From positions 1 through 56,966 of the forward strand of contig NZ_ANMO01000253.1 of the NCBI RefSeq assembly GCF_000338295.1: a DNA stretch of 56,966 nt, in the 5' to 3' direction. Every line of letters begins with the position of its first letter. Positions within the stretch are counted from its first letter, which is position 1. Below the pieces are notes generated by a model that worked only from the letters and a program-made list of their open reading frames with translations, made no database searches and was not told the DNA's origin. The DNA comes from Rhodopirellula europaea 6C (GTDB lineage: Bacteria; Planctomycetota; Planctomycetia; Pirellulales; Pirellulaceae). The position numbers and the translations under genes were made by a program. Shown here one piece after another: positions 48,155-56,966 of the stretch.

Positions 48155-49345
48155 CTACTTGCTGAACAGCACGCAGATCGGAGTGGGGACTTGCTGGGTT
48201 TGTCGGGTGAAGGTCAGTTCGCCAGTGTCCCCGTCGACTTCAAAGACCGTGGCAGTGTGGCTGTCTCTGCCCGCTGCAATCAACCAACGACCGCTGGGAT
48301 CGAGGTTGAAGTTGCGAGGCCAACCGCCGCGAATGGCTTCGACCTCGACCAGTTCCAATTGCCCCGCCTCATCAACGCGAAAGACGGAGATACTATCGTG
48401 GCCACGATTGGCGGAGTACACAAATTTGCCTGACGGATGAACGCGAATTTCGGACGAACTGTTAAAACGCTCTTTCGCTTTGGTTTCTTCCGACAAGGCA
48501 GGGATGGTTTGGCCGGCGGTCATCGTGCCCGTCTCCGCGTCGTAGTCGAACACGGTGACCGATAGTGTCAGTTCGTTGAGCAAATAGATACGTTTGCCGT
48601 CAGGGCTGAACTTCATGTGACGCGGCCCACCACCGGGAATCCCTTCGCCAAAACCATGATGCGTAAGCGATGGACTGTTCGGATCCAGTTTCCAAATCAC
48701 GACTTTGTCCATTCCCAAATCGGGAGTGAACGCGAATCGGTTATCGGGCGACGTGCCGACCCAGTGAGCGTGTGGTGCATTTTGTCGATTGCCAGCCACA
48801 CCCGACCCTGCCGGTGACAACAGATCGTCATGTTCATGGACCTCCACGCGGCGCGCGACGGATCCGTCTTCGGCCAATTCGTACAACGTCGTTGAGCCAC
48901 CGCCGTATTGTGCCGAAAGCAGCACACTCCCCGTGCGATCGGTCGCCAAGTGTGCGACTCCACCATCGCCGCTCTCGACCGATCCCATTTCAATCAATTT
49001 CGCGTCCTTCGATTCAGCTTGCACTCGGTAGGCCGTGACGCCGCTTCCGCTGGAGGCATACAGCACGGGCTTGCTCGGGTGCATCGCCAAGAACCCGGGT
49101 TGCTGGGCTTTGACCGCCAAGGTCGCTGGACTCAGTTTGCCCGATTCGGTATCGAAGGTGGCGTGGTAGATCCCTTCGCTAACGCCGCCTCGGGGCGTCG
49201 TGGTTCCAAACCAAACGTTCAGTGTTTCCGCCATCGCCGGATTCCCTTGCAAAACCGCCAAAACGACCATGGCCATCGGGCCAAGCTTCATCCCAAAGTT
49301 CGCACGTGTTCTTGTTTGCTGGTTGCCGCTCAATTCGCTGCTCAT
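48155..49345 (-). CDS. Secreted lactonase-family beta-propeller protein
   Basis: 396 residues. The ATG at 49345 (MSSELSGNQQ) has GGAGAG at the right distance; 49363 would add six residues. A signal peptide (about 20-40, GPMAMVVLAVLQGNPAMA) is followed by a seven-bladed propeller of the YbhE-type 6-phosphogluconolactonase family. Blade segments include GIYHATFDTESGKLSP, PVLYASSGSGVTAYRV, NAPHAHWVGTSPDNRFAFTPDLGMDKVVIW, GGGPRHMKFSPDGKRIYLLNEL, SEIRVHPSGKFVYSANRGHDSISVF and GGWPRNFNLDPSGRWLIAAGRDS. Because it is exported, a role on an extracytoplasmic sugar lactone is more likely than in the pentose phosphate pathway. Confidence 0.9.
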   Translation of the reverse strand: MSSELSGNQQTRTRANFGMKLGPMAMVVLAVLQGNPAMAETLNVWFGTTTPRGGVSEGIYHATFDTESGKLSPATLAVKAQQPGFLAMHPSKPVLYASSGSGVTAYRVQAESKDAKLIEMGSVESGDGGVAHLATDRTGSVLLSAQYGGGSTTLYELAEDGSVARRVEVHEHDDLLSPAGSGVAGNRQNAPHAHWVGTSPDNRFAFTPDLGMDKVVIWKLDPNSPSLTHHGFGEGIPGGGPRHMKFSPDGKRIYLLNELTLSVTVFDYDAETGTMTAGQTIPALSEETKAKERFNSSSEIRVHPSGKFVYSANRGHDSISVFRVDEAGQLELVEVEAIRGGWPRNFNLDPSGRWLIAAGRDSHTATVFEVDGDTGELTFTRQTQQVPTPICVLFSK

Positions 49346-49450
49346 CTGCGTCTCTCCGATCATGGTTGCAATTCGTGGCTGTCTGGCGGGGAATTCTCGC
49401 TGAAGGGGGCATCATACCCCAGCGGGCGTGGAGAAGGAGGAAAGTGGGGC

Positions 49451-49490
49451 AGGAGCACAGGAGCACAGGAGCACAGGAGCACAGGAGCAC
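49451..49490. repeat. Tandem octamer AGGAGCAC, five copies
   Basis: Five perfect copies upstream of the lactonase gene, running into the heptamer cluster. Short open frames with repeating Ser-Thr-Gly-Ala-Gln-Glu-His-Arg come from this array and are not genes. Confidence 0.96.
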
Positions 49491-49532
49491 AGGAGCTAGG
49501 AGCTAGGAGCTAGGAGCTAGAAGCTAGAAGCT
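49491..49532. repeat. Tandem heptamers AGGAGCT x4 and AGAAGCT x2
   Basis: Four AGGAGCT units grade into two AGAAGCT units, so the array looks like it evolved by point change and expansion. AGAAGCT is the reverse complement of the AGCTTCT unit at 45747-45778. It lies in the divergent gap between the lactonase gene and the small membrane protein gene. Confidence 0.95.
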
Positions 49533-49608
49533 CTCTCCGCGTGACATTGCCGATCGGCGGTGGTTTGATCTAGGATGCTCGTTCTTCGAACCTTTCCTGG
49601 AATCCGCT

Positions 49609-49800
49609 GTGCTTTCAATTTCGCCCACCTATTTGCTGTACTACCTGCCACTGATCATTGCGATCTCATTGGTATTTGGTGCAACACGGCACGAAGATTT
49701 GTCGCTGATCCTTCGGCACGCCTTCCACACAGCCCGCTGGATCACCGGTTTCATGGCGGTCGTTTTCGCCCTGGTTCTCTTCTTGGACTGGATGGTCTGA
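49609..49800 (+). CDS. Small membrane protein upstream of trkA
   Basis: 63 residues, GTG start at 49609. It has two hydrophobic helices, YLLYYLPLIIAISLVFGA (about 8-25) and TGFMAVVFALVLFLDWMV (about 46-63), joined by a charged loop with ATRHEDLSLILRHAFHTARW. The stop lies 4 bases before the trkA start, so the two are co-transcribed. The size, amphipathic loop and coupling suggest a small partner of potassium uptake, but I know no named family. It is a real gene by position and composition, with no proven function. Confidence 0.65.
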   Translation: MLSISPTYLLYYLPLIIAISLVFGATRHEDLSLILRHAFHTARWITGFMAVVFALVLFLDWMV

Positions 49801-49804
49801 GCCG

Positions 49805-51151
49805 ATGAGGATTCTGACCCTCGGTGGTGGGACGGTTGGACGCTGGATCGCCGATATGCTGTGCAGACGCCGGCACAGCGTCACGCTGATCGACAGCGAT
49901 CCTGAAATCGTTCGATCAATCAACAGCGAATTGGATGTTCGGGCAATCGAAGGCAATGCCTCCCAGAGCACCGTGCTGTTCTCGGCCGACGTGCTCAGCG
50001 CTGACTTGTGCCTCGCCGTCACCGGAGACGACGAAGTCAACATTGTCGCCGCGAGCATGGCGAAAGCATTGGGGGCTCGTCGCGCAATCGCACGTGTTTA
50101 TGCCCCCGCTTTTCGCGACCTGTCGACGTTTGACTACCAACGACATTTTCAAATCGACAGTTTGCTTTCACTCGAACAGCTCTCCGCGTCGGAACTCGCT
50201 CGAGCGATTCGCAACCCCGATGCGATCCCGCTCGAACACTTTGCTCGTGGACAACTGCAAGTCTATGAAATGGACGTCGCCGCGGGCTCGGCGGCGGCTG
50301 GTAAGAAGCTGATGGAATTGCAGCTCCCGCCCAGCGTGCGAATCGGATCGCTCGCACGCGAAGGACGCATGTGGATCGCCAGCGGTGCCGACGAAACTCG
50401 TGCCGGTGACCGAGTCAGCTTGGTCGGGATGCCGGACGCTGTGAGCGTGGCACGCCAAATCTTTGGTGGTGAGAAACGACGTCGCAAGCAATCCAAGGTC
50501 ATGATCGCCGGTGGCGGTGAAACCGGTTACCACTTGGCCGGACTGCTTGGCCGGGAAGACTTCCGAACCGTGCTGCTCGAACAAGACGCGAAACGTTGCG
50601 AACAACTGTCCAAACTATTGCCAGATGTCACCGTCGTGCATGCCAACGCCAACCGTCGCAGCGTATTGGAAGATGAAGGTGGCGGCACAGTCGACTACTT
50701 TGTCGGCTGCACGGGCAACGATGAAAACAACATCATGGCGGGCGTTGAGGCTCGTGAACTGGGCGCGTCACGCGTGATGTGTGTTGTCGGGCGTCCCGAT
50801 TACGCCAACGTGGTCGGAAAGCTTGGCATCGACTTGGCCGTCAGTGAACGAGACGTCGTCGCTCGCCAAATCCTTGGGTTCCTGAACGAAGGAGCCATCA
50901 TCAGCCAAAGCAAATTGCCCAACGGCTCCATCGGCGTCTACGAATTGGAAATCCTGGAAGGATCCGCCGTCACGCAGGCGTCCCTGGCGAACCTGCCTTT
51001 GGCGGGGCGATGCCTAATCGCTGCGATCCAACGTGACGGATTTGTACGCGTCCCAACCGCCAGCGACGTGCTGGAAGTCAACGACATCATCGTCGCCTTG
51101 ATCGATTTATCCGATGCCGACGAAGTCCTTTCACTCTTTCACAGCGATTGA
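49805..51151 (+). CDS. trkA: Trk-type potassium uptake regulatory protein
   Basis: 448 residues with the duplicated layout of TrkA: two RCK_N Rossmann domains, RILTLGGGTVGRWIADML (from residue 2) and KVMIAGGGETGYHLAGLL (from about 230), each followed by an RCK_C domain (GQLQVYEMDV, GSIGVYELEI). Acidic residues after strand two (LIDSD and LLEQD) fit NAD(H) binding. TrkA is a cytoplasmic gating subunit of the TrkH/TrkG potassium transporter. No trkH is seen in this window. It follows a small membrane protein, and its stop overlaps the next start by 4 bases (TTGA). Confidence 0.94.
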   Translation: MRILTLGGGTVGRWIADMLCRRRHSVTLIDSDPEIVRSINSELDVRAIEGNASQSTVLFSADVLSADLCLAVTGDDEVNIVAASMAKALGARRAIARVYAPAFRDLSTFDYQRHFQIDSLLSLEQLSASELARAIRNPDAIPLEHFARGQLQVYEMDVAAGSAAAGKKLMELQLPPSVRIGSLAREGRMWIASGADETRAGDRVSLVGMPDAVSVARQIFGGEKRRRKQSKVMIAGGGETGYHLAGLLGREDFRTVLLEQDAKRCEQLSKLLPDVTVVHANANRRSVLEDEGGGTVDYFVGCTGNDENNIMAGVEARELGASRVMCVVGRPDYANVVGKLGIDLAVSERDVVARQILGFLNEGAIISQSKLPNGSIGVYELEILEGSAVTQASLANLPLAGRCLIAAIQRDGFVRVPTASDVLEVNDIIVALIDLSDADEVLSLFHSD

Positions 51152-52467
51152 TTGTGCCAGTCACCACGAACGCTCCTAAGCCAACCCCCACCGCTGTTGT
51201 GAACGATTCCATTTTGCCATCCCCCCTCGGAACCTCTTCCCTTCCAACGCGTCCGCCCACAATCGTTTTGCTGCGATTCACCGGCGACGATTGCCCGGGT
51301 TTGACCGCGTCCATCTCGGAACGATTGCATCGTTTCAATTGCCGAGTCATCGACGTCAATCAAGCCGTGATTCACCGATCACTTTTGCTTGGAATGCTGG
51401 TCCAGATCCCTGGCACCGAAGATCCCGAACGCCTGATACGAAAGATGCGGCGAAAGAGTCGCAAACTCGGCCTGAAATGCAAAGCCAAAATCGTTTGCGA
51501 TCCGGACTATGACGCATGGGTGAAACGGCAAGGCAAATCACGTTTCATTCTCACACTGCTTTCGCGGTCCGTCACCGCGGAACAGTTTGCTGCGGTCAGC
51601 CGGTTAGTCTCCGACCAAGGTCTGAACATCGACGTGATCACGCGATTGTCAGGTCGCCCCGAACGCGAACCAGGTGACGAACTGACACGTGCCTGCGTGG
51701 AGTTCTCGTTGCGTGGTGATCCCACTGATGCAAACGCTCTTAAAGCCAGCCTGCTGGAACTATCAAATCGCTTGAATTTGGATCTGGCATGGCAACGTGA
51801 TGACGCGTTCCGTCGCAACCGTCGCATCGTCGCGCTCGACATGGACTCGACGCTACTACAAGCCGAGGTGATTGACGAACTGGCAAAAGAAGCCGGTGCT
51901 GGAGAAAAGGTCAGTGCGATCACCGAAGCGGCGATGCGAGGTGAGATCGACTTTGACGAGTCGCTTCGCCAAAGAGTGCAGTCGCTCGAAGGATTGCCCG
52001 AGAGCGTTCTCCCCAAAGTCGCTGAGCGGTTGCAGTTGACCGAAGGTGCCGAGCGTTTGCTTTCGAACCTGCGTCGCTTTGGATACACGACCGCGATCTT
52101 GAGTGGTGGCTTCACCTACTTTGGTGAACACCTTCAGAAGTTGCTGGGCATCGACCATGTGCACGCCAATCAACTCGAAATCGTCGATGGAAAGCTGACC
52201 GGCCGAGTCCTCGGCCCCATCGTCAATGCGGAACGTAAGGCTTTGCTGCTGGAACAACTCGCCGCGAACGAAGGCGTCGATCGCAAACAGATGATCGCTA
52301 TCGGTGACGGTGCAAATGACCTGCCCATGCTCTCCCGCGCCGGTTTGGGGATTGCCTTTCACGCCAAACCGATCGTGCGTGAATCCGCCGAACATCGCAT
52401 GTCCACGTTGGGGCTGGACGCTGTTCTCTATCTGCTTGGCGTCAGAGACCGCGATCTGGTTGAGTGA
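51148..52467 (+). CDS. serB: Phosphoserine phosphatase with two N-terminal ACT domains
   Basis: 439 residues from the TTG at 51148, which overlaps the trkA stop; a GTG at 51154 is a near alternative. Residues of about 38-120 (IVLLRFTGDDCPGLTASISERL) and 132-215 (FILTLLSRSVTAEQFAAVSRLV) are ACT-type domains. The HAD phosphatase begins at VALDMDSTLLQAEVIDEL, with the DxDST nucleophile. GEIDFDESLRQRVQSLEGL, AILSGGFTYFGEHL and AIGDGANDLPML are the other conserved blocks. It makes serine from phosphoserine in the last step of the phosphorylated pathway, and the ACT domains probably sense amino acids. The unusual linkage with trkA has no obvious metabolic reason. Confidence 0.94.
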   Translation: MIVPVTTNAPKPTPTAVVNDSILPSPLGTSSLPTRPPTIVLLRFTGDDCPGLTASISERLHRFNCRVIDVNQAVIHRSLLLGMLVQIPGTEDPERLIRKMRRKSRKLGLKCKAKIVCDPDYDAWVKRQGKSRFILTLLSRSVTAEQFAAVSRLVSDQGLNIDVITRLSGRPEREPGDELTRACVEFSLRGDPTDANALKASLLELSNRLNLDLAWQRDDAFRRNRRIVALDMDSTLLQAEVIDELAKEAGAGEKVSAITEAAMRGEIDFDESLRQRVQSLEGLPESVLPKVAERLQLTEGAERLLSNLRRFGYTTAILSGGFTYFGEHLQKLLGIDHVHANQLEIVDGKLTGRVLGPIVNAERKALLLEQLAANEGVDRKQMIAIGDGANDLPMLSRAGLGIAFHAKPIVRESAEHRMSTLGLDAVLYLLGVRDRDLVE

Positions 52468-52528
52468 CAGCGAGGTCGCCATCGCTGACATGTTGTTGAC
52501 CAGCTTTTCAAACTCCAATTGACACTCC

Positions 52529-55500
52529 ATGCACACCGAACAGCTTGAAGTCTGGGTTGATGTCGGCGGCACCTTCACCGATTGCCTCGTTCAACAAACC
52601 GATTCAAACGGACATCGCCAACGCGACGCCATTAAAGTTCTCAGCAGCGGATTGGTGTCGGTTCGAGTCCTGGACCACAGCGATGACTTCACTCAGGTCG
52701 AAGTCGAGCTCCCACCCGCGTTTGCCATCGACGCTTTCTGGGAAACCGCCAAGCTCCGCGAGCAAGCTGAATCGGTGATACAAGGTGAATCGTTCACCGT
52801 ATTGAGTTGCCGACGACAAAGTTCCGGCAAGGTTCAGTTGCAACTGGACGGACCAGCGACCCAACTTCGCCGCGATCAAAACTGGGTGTTGGATGCCGAG
52901 ATCGAATCGCCGATTTTGGCGACGCGAGTGTTGCTGTCGTGCCCGTTGTCGCAACCGCTTCCATCGCTATCGGTTCGCATGGGAACCACGCGAGGCACCA
53001 ACGCGTTGCTCACACGCAACGGCGCACCCACGGCATTGCTGATCACGGAAGGGTTTGCGGATCTTCTCTCCATTGGAACTCAAGACCGGCCAGACCTGTT
53101 TGCGCTCGACATCGTGAAGCCCCAACCCTTGGCAACTCAGGTGCTGGAGATTCGCGGTCGACTGAACGCGAACGGCGAAGAGCTGATTCCCGTTGATGAA
53201 TCGCACTTGCGTTCATCTTTGTTGGAACTCAAAGCCAGCGGCCCCGAAAAAGTGGTGCTGGCGATTTGCTTGCTGCATGCCCATCGCAATGACGCTCACG
53301 AGCGAATCGTCCAGCGAATGGCCCGCGAGGTCGGTTTCGACGACGTCATTTGCTCGACCGAGGTGGCGTCGCTTCCACGAATCGTGCCGCGAGCCGAGAC
53401 GACGACGCTGGATGCCTACTTGATGCCCATACTCGAATCCTATGTTGCAAGAGTCTGGGAGCAATTTGGTGGCGAAACGACCTGTCATCTGAGATGGATG
53501 ACCAGCGGTGGCAATCTTGTCGCCTCAGCCGGTTTCCGAGGCAAAGACAGCGTGCTGTCCGGCCCCGCCGGTGGTGTCGTTGCACTTGGTGAAGTTGCCA
53601 AACAGTGCGGTGTTTCCGGTGCCGTTGGATTGGACATGGGCGGCACCAGCACCGATGTCAGTCGTTTTGAAGGCTCGGTCGGACGACGACAAGAGAGCAT
53701 GATCGGCGGCATCCGTGTGCTGACTCCGATGATGGACATTCACACGATCGCATCCGGCGGCGGCTCCATCTGTGCCATCCGCGACGGACGGCTGACGGTC
53801 GGCCCTGACAGTGCCGGAGCCTTCCCGGGCCCGGCCTGCTACGGCCACGGCGGCCCGCTGACGGTCACCGATGTCAATGTCTTGTTGGGTCGACTGCCGA
53901 TCGATCGCTTCCCATTCCCATTGGATTTGGTGGCCGCTCAAACGGCACTGCAACAAGCACATCAACAGCTGGCAACCGACAGCACGCTTTCACCAGAACA
54001 ACTCGCCGACGGTTTTCTGCAATTGGCAATCACGCAAATGGCCGAAGCGGTCCGGGTCGTCACGACCGCCGCCGGTAGTGATGCAAGACGAATGGCGTTG
54101 GTCGGATTTGGAGGTGCCGCGGGTGGTCACCTTTGCCAAATCGCTGACTCGCTAGAGATGACTCACGTGATCGACCATCCCGATTCGGGTTTGCTGTCGG
54201 CGGTCGGAATGGGTGCCGCGTCGATCGGCCGTATCGCGACCGAATCAGTGCAACTCACCGTCGCCCACTCAATTCCGGATGCCGCTGATACGACAACACG
54301 AACGTTCATTTCCGAGCAGATCCCGGCGCTGCAATCAGCCGCGAATCGGACACTCGACCAATGTGATCAACAACTTCGACAAGAAGAAAAAATCCCGCAG
54401 AACACTTCTCTGCAAGTCGTGCATCAATGCGACGCGAGACCACTGGGGACGCAGTCAACATTGACGATCGATTTGTTTCCGCTGGAGACACTTCCCGATC
54501 GTTTTGACGCGAAGCATCAGTCCACGTTTGGTTACGTCCGGTCATCCATGCCCATCGAAGTCGTGGCCATCCGCTGCGAAGCGACGATCGAGCGAAATCA
54601 AAACTCAAACGAGGCGGCACCCGAAACCTCAGCGAATTCCACTAAGACGGCCTCCACACCCGCGAAACCGGAAGCAATTTCGATGTGGGTTCAGGGAGCC
54701 TATCGGAAGGTCGATCTTTGGGACCGAGAGTCGATCTTCACAGGTCAGGAAATATCTGGACCATCAGTCGTGGCAGGCCCTTATTCTGTTTTGGTCGTCG
54801 AACCAGGTTGGGTGGCGACGATGTCCAGCGATGGGATCTTAGAAATCCGCAAAGAGTCCGCTCCTTCAGCTAAATCAAACTCGTCGGCGCTCGGAACGGG
54901 ACAGCTGGACGACACCATCGCGATGGAAATCGCGGCGAGAAGAGTGCAGGGCATCGCGGAAGCGATGGGCGAAGTCATTCGCCGCACCAGTGTCAGCGTC
55001 AACGTCAAAGAGCGTCGCGATTACAGTTGCGCTGTGTTCCTGGGCGATGGATCTTTGGTTGCCAACGCACCACACGTGCCCGTGCATTTGGGTGCGATGA
55101 GCCACACGGTGCGCAGCCTAATTTCGGACTACCCGGAAATGTCTCCGGGCGATTCCTACATCAGCAATGATCCCTACGCCGGTGGTTCGCATCTGCCGGA
55201 CATCACCGTCGTGACTCCTGTCTTTTGTGATGACGACACAACCACTTCGTCGCGTCCAAAGCATTGGCCCTGCGACTTCTTCGTCGCGTCGCGATGCCAT
55301 CACGCTGAAATCGGTGGCATGGTCCCTGGATCGATGGCACCCGCGGCCACGTGTCTCGCAGAAGAAGGCGTCGTCCTGCACAACGAGTGTTTGGTTCGTA
55401 ACGGGCAATCTCATCATGCTCACATTCGCAAACTACTTGGCAGTGCAACGTATCCTTCGCGAAATGTGGATGAGAACATGGCTGACATCGCGGCGGCGGA

Positions 55501-56491
55501 AGCGGCAGGGCAGGCCGGTGCGAATCGAATTCAAACGCTGGCAGGCTCGATGACCAAGACGCGTTTAACGCAACTGCTGAAACAGCTCCTGCATGTCGCT
55601 GGTGAAGCAACCGCTGCCTGGATCTCAACCCTGGGAACCGCGCCGCGAAACTTTGAAGATTCACTCGACGACGGAACGCCGATCCGAGTCTCACTGCAAC
55701 CGGACCAATCCACCGGTCGCTTGCGAATTGATTTTGCGGGCACCGGCCCCGTGCACGCCAACGGATTCAATGCCACTCCATCCATCGTGACCGCAGCCGT
55801 GCTGTACGTGCTCCGCTGTGTCGTGCCGGGTGAATTGCCTCTTTGCGATGGAGTGCTCAAACGAATCGAGCTGATCATCCCGGACGGATTGCTGTCGCCT
55901 CCTGCCGGCTCAACACCGGAGACCAGCCCCGCGGTGGTCGCAGGAAATGTCGAAACCAGCAATCGCGTGGTGGATGTGTTGCTGGGAGCACTGGGCGTCG
56001 CGGCCGCATCTCAGGGCACGATGAACAACCTGCTGCTCGGCGACTCAACCTTTGGCTACTACGAAACCATCGGCGGCGGAGCCGGTGCGACGGCAAATGC
56101 ATCGGGTGCGGACGCGGTCCACACACACATGACCAACACCCGAATCACCGACCCTGAAATTTTGGAGTCACGATTGCCGGTTCGCCTTTGGCGTTTTGCG
56201 ATCCGTCGTGGCAGTGGTGGAGCAGGGCAGAACCGAGGCGGTGACGGAATGATTCGTGAAATGGAATTCCTTCGCCCGTTGACGCTTTCGCTCATCACCT
56301 CGCGACGAACCACGCGCGCGTACGGAATGCACGGTGGAGAATCTGGTCGATCGGGACGTCAAACCTTAGTGCATCAGTCTCAGCGGACGGAGCTTCCTTT
56401 CGCGACCAGCCAAGAAGTTGATGCCGGCGATCGGTTGATCATGGAAACTCCCGGCGGCGGTGGTTATGGCAAAGAACCATCCGCCGAATGA
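52529..56491 (+). CDS. Fused hydantoinase/5-oxoprolinase (HyuA-HyuB type)
   Basis: 1320 residues, close to full-length 5-oxoprolinase. The HyuA part starts with VWVDVGGTFTDCLV (8-21), then MGTTRGTNALLTRNG (about 151), VVLAICLLHAH, SGPAGGVVALG, GLDMGGTSTDVSRF (about 370) and AGAFPGPACYG. The HyuB part starts near residue 795 (DDTIAMEIAARRVQGIAEAMG) and has SVNVKERRDYSCAVF, SNDPYAGGSHLPDITVVTPVF, ASRCHHAEIGGMVPGSM and GGGGYGKEP. It would hydrolyse 5-oxoproline or a hydantoin with ATP. Between the first phosphate motif and MGTTRGT lies an insert of about 105 residues (42-148) that ordinary family members lack. It follows serB by 61 bases. Confidence 0.93.
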   Translation: MHTEQLEVWVDVGGTFTDCLVQQTDSNGHRQRDAIKVLSSGLVSVRVLDHSDDFTQVEVELPPAFAIDAFWETAKLREQAESVIQGESFTVLSCRRQSSGKVQLQLDGPATQLRRDQNWVLDAEIESPILATRVLLSCPLSQPLPSLSVRMGTTRGTNALLTRNGAPTALLITEGFADLLSIGTQDRPDLFALDIVKPQPLATQVLEIRGRLNANGEELIPVDESHLRSSLLELKASGPEKVVLAICLLHAHRNDAHERIVQRMAREVGFDDVICSTEVASLPRIVPRAETTTLDAYLMPILESYVARVWEQFGGETTCHLRWMTSGGNLVASAGFRGKDSVLSGPAGGVVALGEVAKQCGVSGAVGLDMGGTSTDVSRFEGSVGRRQESMIGGIRVLTPMMDIHTIASGGGSICAIRDGRLTVGPDSAGAFPGPACYGHGGPLTVTDVNVLLGRLPIDRFPFPLDLVAAQTALQQAHQQLATDSTLSPEQLADGFLQLAITQMAEAVRVVTTAAGSDARRMALVGFGGAAGGHLCQIADSLEMTHVIDHPDSGLLSAVGMGAASIGRIATESVQLTVAHSIPDAADTTTRTFISEQIPALQSAANRTLDQCDQQLRQEEKIPQNTSLQVVHQCDARPLGTQSTLTIDLFPLETLPDRFDAKHQSTFGYVRSSMPIEVVAIRCEATIERNQNSNEAAPETSANSTKTASTPAKPEAISMWVQGAYRKVDLWDRESIFTGQEISGPSVVAGPYSVLVVEPGWVATMSSDGILEIRKESAPSAKSNSSALGTGQLDDTIAMEIAARRVQGIAEAMGEVIRRTSVSVNVKERRDYSCAVFLGDGSLVANAPHVPVHLGAMSHTVRSLISDYPEMSPGDSYISNDPYAGGSHLPDITVVTPVFCDDDTTTSSRPKHWPCDFFVASRCHHAEIGGMVPGSMAPAATCLAEEGVVLHNECLVRNGQSHHAHIRKLLGSATYPSRNVDENMADIAAAEAAGQAGANRIQTLAGSMTKTRLTQLLKQLLHVAGEATAAWISTLGTAPRNFEDSLDDGTPIRVSLQPDQSTGRLRIDFAGTGPVHANGFNATPSIVTAAVLYVLRCVVPGELPLCDGVLKRIELIIPDGLLSPPAGSTPETSPAVVAGNVETSNRVVDVLLGALGVAAASQGTMNNLLLGDSTFGYYETIGGGAGATANASGADAVHTHMTNTRITDPEILESRLPVRLWRFAIRRGSGGAGQNRGGDGMIREMEFLRPLTLSLITSRRTTRAYGMHGGESGRSGRQTLVHQSQRTELPFATSQEVDAGDRLIMETPGGGGYGKEPSAE

Positions 56492-56512
56492 CTTGAGTTC
56501 CCTTGAATTAGA

Positions 56513-56966
56513 TCACTCCGGCACTATCTCTTTTGTCCTGTCCAACTCATCGACTTCATCCGTTTTGGGATCCGCTTCAGAATCCACATCGTCGTCGGAC
56601 CCTTCTTCCTTGAACGTATAAGTCAGCAGCTCCAATTGAATCTCAGCCAACATCGTGTTGCGATGCGGAATCAATTTCACCCGACTTTCGATGACGTTCG
56701 TGTTGCTGCTTGTTTCTTTGCGATCGATTTCATGCAGCGTTTCGCCATCAACCGTGCTGATTCCCATCACATCCATTTGCCGACGCCGCACGCCGTTGCC
56801 CGGAACGGTCAGGTGAGCTCGCACGAGGAGTAACATCGGCGTGACCCAAGGTTGCTCCACGGTGCAACCCCAAGCATCATCGAATGAACGACTCCAACGA
56901 ATCGATCCATCCACCGTCGAGATCGCGTGCATCGCGGTGATTGGTTGGACCGTCGCCCCACCCGAG
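56513..56966 (-). CDS. C-terminal part of a PQQ-repeat-like protein (runs off the window)
   Basis: The frame stays open to the right edge, past an internal Met at 56932, so the start is outside the window. The visible 151 residues include MHAISTVDGSIRWSRSFDD and MGISTVDGETLHEIDRKE, which have the spacing of PQQ-type beta-propeller repeats (xxxLDxxTGxxxW). The sequence then gives ESRVKLIPHRNTMLAEIQLELLTYTF and a strongly acidic tail (EEGSDDDVDSEADPKTDEVDEL). I infer a propeller protein of the kind common in planctomycetes, perhaps exported, with a disordered end. It is convergent with the oxoprolinase gene, 21 bases apart. Confidence 0.6.
   Translation of the reverse strand, partial: SGGATVQPITAMHAISTVDGSIRWSRSFDDAWGCTVEQPWVTPMLLLVRAHLTVPGNGVRRRQMDVMGISTVDGETLHEIDRKETSSNTNVIESRVKLIPHRNTMLAEIQLELLTYTFKEEGSDDDVDSEADPKTDEVDELDRTKEIVPE

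Noticed and set aside
49222-49513. Open frames ending in repeated STGAQEHR-like peptides
   Set aside because: Produced by the AGGAGCAC array and antisense to the lactonase gene.

Overview
The window reads as chromosome of a planctomycete close to Rhodopirellula (Pirellulaceae). The evidence is the gene content: three formylglycine-type sulfatases, paired cytochrome-c/DUF1549/DUF1553 and DUF1501 genes, a DUF1592 and DUF1552 pair, a PVC-type heme-binding protein, DUF1571, a DUF1559 pilin-like remnant, and an ECF sigma factor overlapping a Ser/Thr kinase. Coding strands switch often, intergenic gaps are short, and most DNA looks moderately GC-rich by eye. No rRNA, tRNA, CRISPR array, phage or insertion sequence was recognised. 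All calls come from reading motifs, without database searches.

Layout. 0.2-11.7 kb (minus strand) is a tight housekeeping block, in transcription order mcsA, mcsB, a double-length uvrA, topA and a small unknown gene: protein-arginine phosphorylation next to DNA repair and topology. trpE diverges from it at 12.0 kb. A visibly AT-richer gene (13.7-15.1 kb) ends in an ApeA-like HEPN domain and is the best candidate for a transferred defence gene. 15.3-22.9 kb holds a large secreted heme protein with a degenerate SGNH domain, two unknown genes and an asparaginase fused to an NTF2-like domain. 23.0-33.1 kb is the planctomycete catabolic core: a DUF1549/1553 plus DUF1501 pair, two sulfatases, an epimerase and a dihydrodipicolinate-synthase-like aldolase, which together look like a pathway for sulfated or acidic sugars.

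33.1-45.7 kb contains a decayed DUF1559 gene with its terminator, a beta-lactamase-fold hydrolase, a DUF1571 protein, a cation/calcium exchanger, a DUF1592-DUF1552-FGE-like operon joined by 4-bp overlaps, and the sigma factor/kinase pair. 45.7-49.5 kb carries an SDR, a sulfatase and a lactonase between two short-tandem-repeat clusters that share a unit in opposite orientation. 49.6-56.5 kb is a small membrane protein, trkA, serB and a fused hydantoinase/oxoprolinase. A PQQ-repeat-like gene runs off the right edge.

The strongest items for a second look are the tandem uvrA fusion with an extra C-terminal domain, the orphan HEPN gene, the one-base frame break between the signal peptide and the body of the FGE-like protein, the DUF1559 pseudogene, and the SGNH domain lacking its catalytic serine.
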